From NCBI GenBank assembly GCA_026785795.1, contig JAJAZJ010000162.1, forward strand, positions 1 through 6,573: 6,573 nt of DNA, read 5' to 3'. The notes below the pieces were generated by a model. That model saw only the letters and a program-made list of their open reading frames with translations, was not told where the DNA came from and ran no database searches. Shown in pieces: positions 5,824-6,573 of this stretch (the first letter of the stretch is position 1; the number at the start of each line of letters is the position of its first letter). Made by a program: the position numbers and the translations under genes. This DNA comes from Pseudoxanthomonas sp. (GTDB taxonomy: Bacteria; Pseudomonadota; Gammaproteobacteria; Xanthomonadales; Xanthomonadaceae).

Positions 5824-6573
5824 ATGCCGGATGATCCCGCCCACGACGTCCTCACCCCCACCCAGCTCAACACCCTGGCCCGGGACCTGCTGGAAAGTTC
5901 GTTCCCGCTGGTCTGGGTGGAAGCGGAGCTGGGCAACGTCACCCGCCCGGCATCCGGGCACCTGTATTTCACCCTGAAAGACGCGCGCGCGCAGGTCAAG
6001 TGCGCGATGTTCAAGCCCAAGAGCCAGTGGCTGAAGTTCGTTCCGCGCGAAGGGCTGCGCGTGCTGGGGCGTGGCCGCCTGACCCTGTACGAGGCGCGCG
6101 GCGACTACCAGCTGGTGCTGGACCACCTGGAGGAGGCCGGTGAAGGTGCGCTGCGACGCGCCTACGAGGAACTGAAGGCCAAATTGGCGGCCGAGGGTCT
6201 GTTTGACCAGGCGCGCAAGCGCCCGCTGCCGGCGTACCCGCGGCGACTGGGGGTGATTACCTCGCCCAGCGGCGCCGCGGTGCGCGACGTGCTCAGCGTG
6301 CTGGCGCGGCGCTTCCCCCTGCTGGAGGTGGAGATACTGCCCGTGCAGGTACAGGGCGCCACGGCGGCGGCACAGATCACCGCGATGCTGGCGCGTGCGG
6401 CCGGCAGCGGCCGCTACGACGCCCTGCTGCTGACCCGTGGCGGCGGGTCGCTGGAAGACCTGTGGGCTTTCAATGACGAACATTTGGCGCGCGCGATTGC
6501 CGCTTCCCCGGTGCCGGTGGTGTCGGCGGTGGGCCATGAGACCGACTTCAGCCTGGCTGATTTCTCCGCCGAC
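5824..6573 (+). CDS. xseA: Exodeoxyribonuclease VII large subunit (3' truncated by window)
   Basis: XseA is the catalytic large subunit of exonuclease VII, which with XseB degrades single-stranded DNA from both ends and acts in repair. The frame is open from the ATG at 5824 to the window edge, giving 250 residues out of a usual 440-460. The N-terminal OB-fold spans about 8-104 ([40 protein letters not shown]). The catalytic domain begins near 127 ([28 protein letters not shown]) and includes [15 protein letters not shown] (204-218) and [17 protein letters not shown] (231-247). Asp155, Arg205, His238 and Asp241 line up with the conserved residues implicated in catalysis in E. coli XseA. The remaining catalytic region and the coiled-coil that binds XseB lie beyond the window. 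The gene is divergent from ispG across 74 bp, and its ATG has no Shine-Dalgarno. Confidence 0.97.
   Translation, partial: MPDDPAHDVLTPTQLNTLARDLLESSFPLVWVEAELGNVTRPASGHLYFTLKDARAQVKCAMFKPKSQWLKFVPREGLRVLGRGRLTLYEARGDYQLVLDHLEEAGEGALRRAYEELKAKLAAEGLFDQARKRPLPAYPRRLGVITSPSGAAVRDVLSVLARRFPLLEVEILPVQVQGATAAAQITAMLARAAGSGRYDALLLTRGGGSLEDLWAFNDEHLARAIAASPVPVVSAVGHETDFSLADFSAD

Noticed and set aside
4325..5977. A 550-codon open frame on the forward strand opposite PAP2 and ispG
   Set aside because: It is the antisense shadow of ispG, which is complete and motif-perfect. The predicted product is rich in His, Arg, Gln and Ala and has no recognisable domain.
5659..6537. A 292-codon reverse-strand open frame covering xseA
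   Set aside because: xseA reads forward through the same bases with its full catalytic signature, and the antisense product is compositionally biased.
1..6573. A new multi-gene system, mobile element, defence island or CRISPR array
   Set aside because: All but two of the genes belong to known families, mostly core metabolism. Codon style is uniform, and no transposase, integrase, terminal repeats or spaced repeats are visible.

Overview
This is a GC-rich window of ordinary chromosomal housekeeping DNA. It most likely comes from a gammaproteobacterium of the family Xanthomonadaceae (Stenotrophomonas, Xanthomonas, Pseudoxanthomonas or a relative). Coding codons end mostly in G or C. The IspG and XseA sequences closely resemble the Xanthomonas proteins as I remember them, including the long 421-residue IspG. 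The genus assignment is inference from memory and was not searched.

Layout. Bases 1-90 hold the last 29 codons of an upstream gene that I cannot name. A forward cluster follows: a small DUF4190-type membrane protein (132-413), the quinone-linked dihydroorotate dehydrogenase pyrD (417-1469), the peptidoglycan precursor reductase murB (1466-2506), a ten-helix EamA/DMT transporter (2557-3498) and an 87-residue basic protein of unknown function (3552-3815). The first three genes are separated by 3 nt or overlap by 4 nt, so they look co-transcribed and translationally coupled. Two genes on the reverse strand then run towards this cluster: ispG (5749 down to 4484, the penultimate step of the MEP isoprenoid pathway) and a PAP2-family lipid phosphatase (4494 down to 3796). 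The phosphatase start overlaps the ispG stop by 11 nt, and its 3' end overlaps the small protein's 3' end by 20 nt. A 74-bp divergent intergenic region (5750-5823) separates ispG from xseA, the exonuclease VII large subunit, which reads forward off the right edge after 250 codons.

How the genes fit together. pyrD serves pyrimidine synthesis. murB builds the UDP-MurNAc half of peptidoglycan precursors. ispG supplies C5 units, including those for undecaprenyl carriers. A PAP2 phosphatase is the kind of enzyme that can recycle such carriers. There is therefore a loose envelope theme, but it rests on gene adjacency only. xseA belongs to DNA repair and is unrelated.

I found no mobile element, RNA gene, CRISPR array, phage gene or defence system, and nothing that looks like an undescribed multi-gene system. 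The points most worth a second look are the compact ispG/xseA divergent promoter region (possible leaderless mRNAs and a 9-bp direct repeat), the unknown 87-residue protein, and the two gene overlaps around the PAP2 gene. The longest stretch without a gene is the 74-bp ispG-xseA region, so no gene-free stretch exceeds 300 bp.
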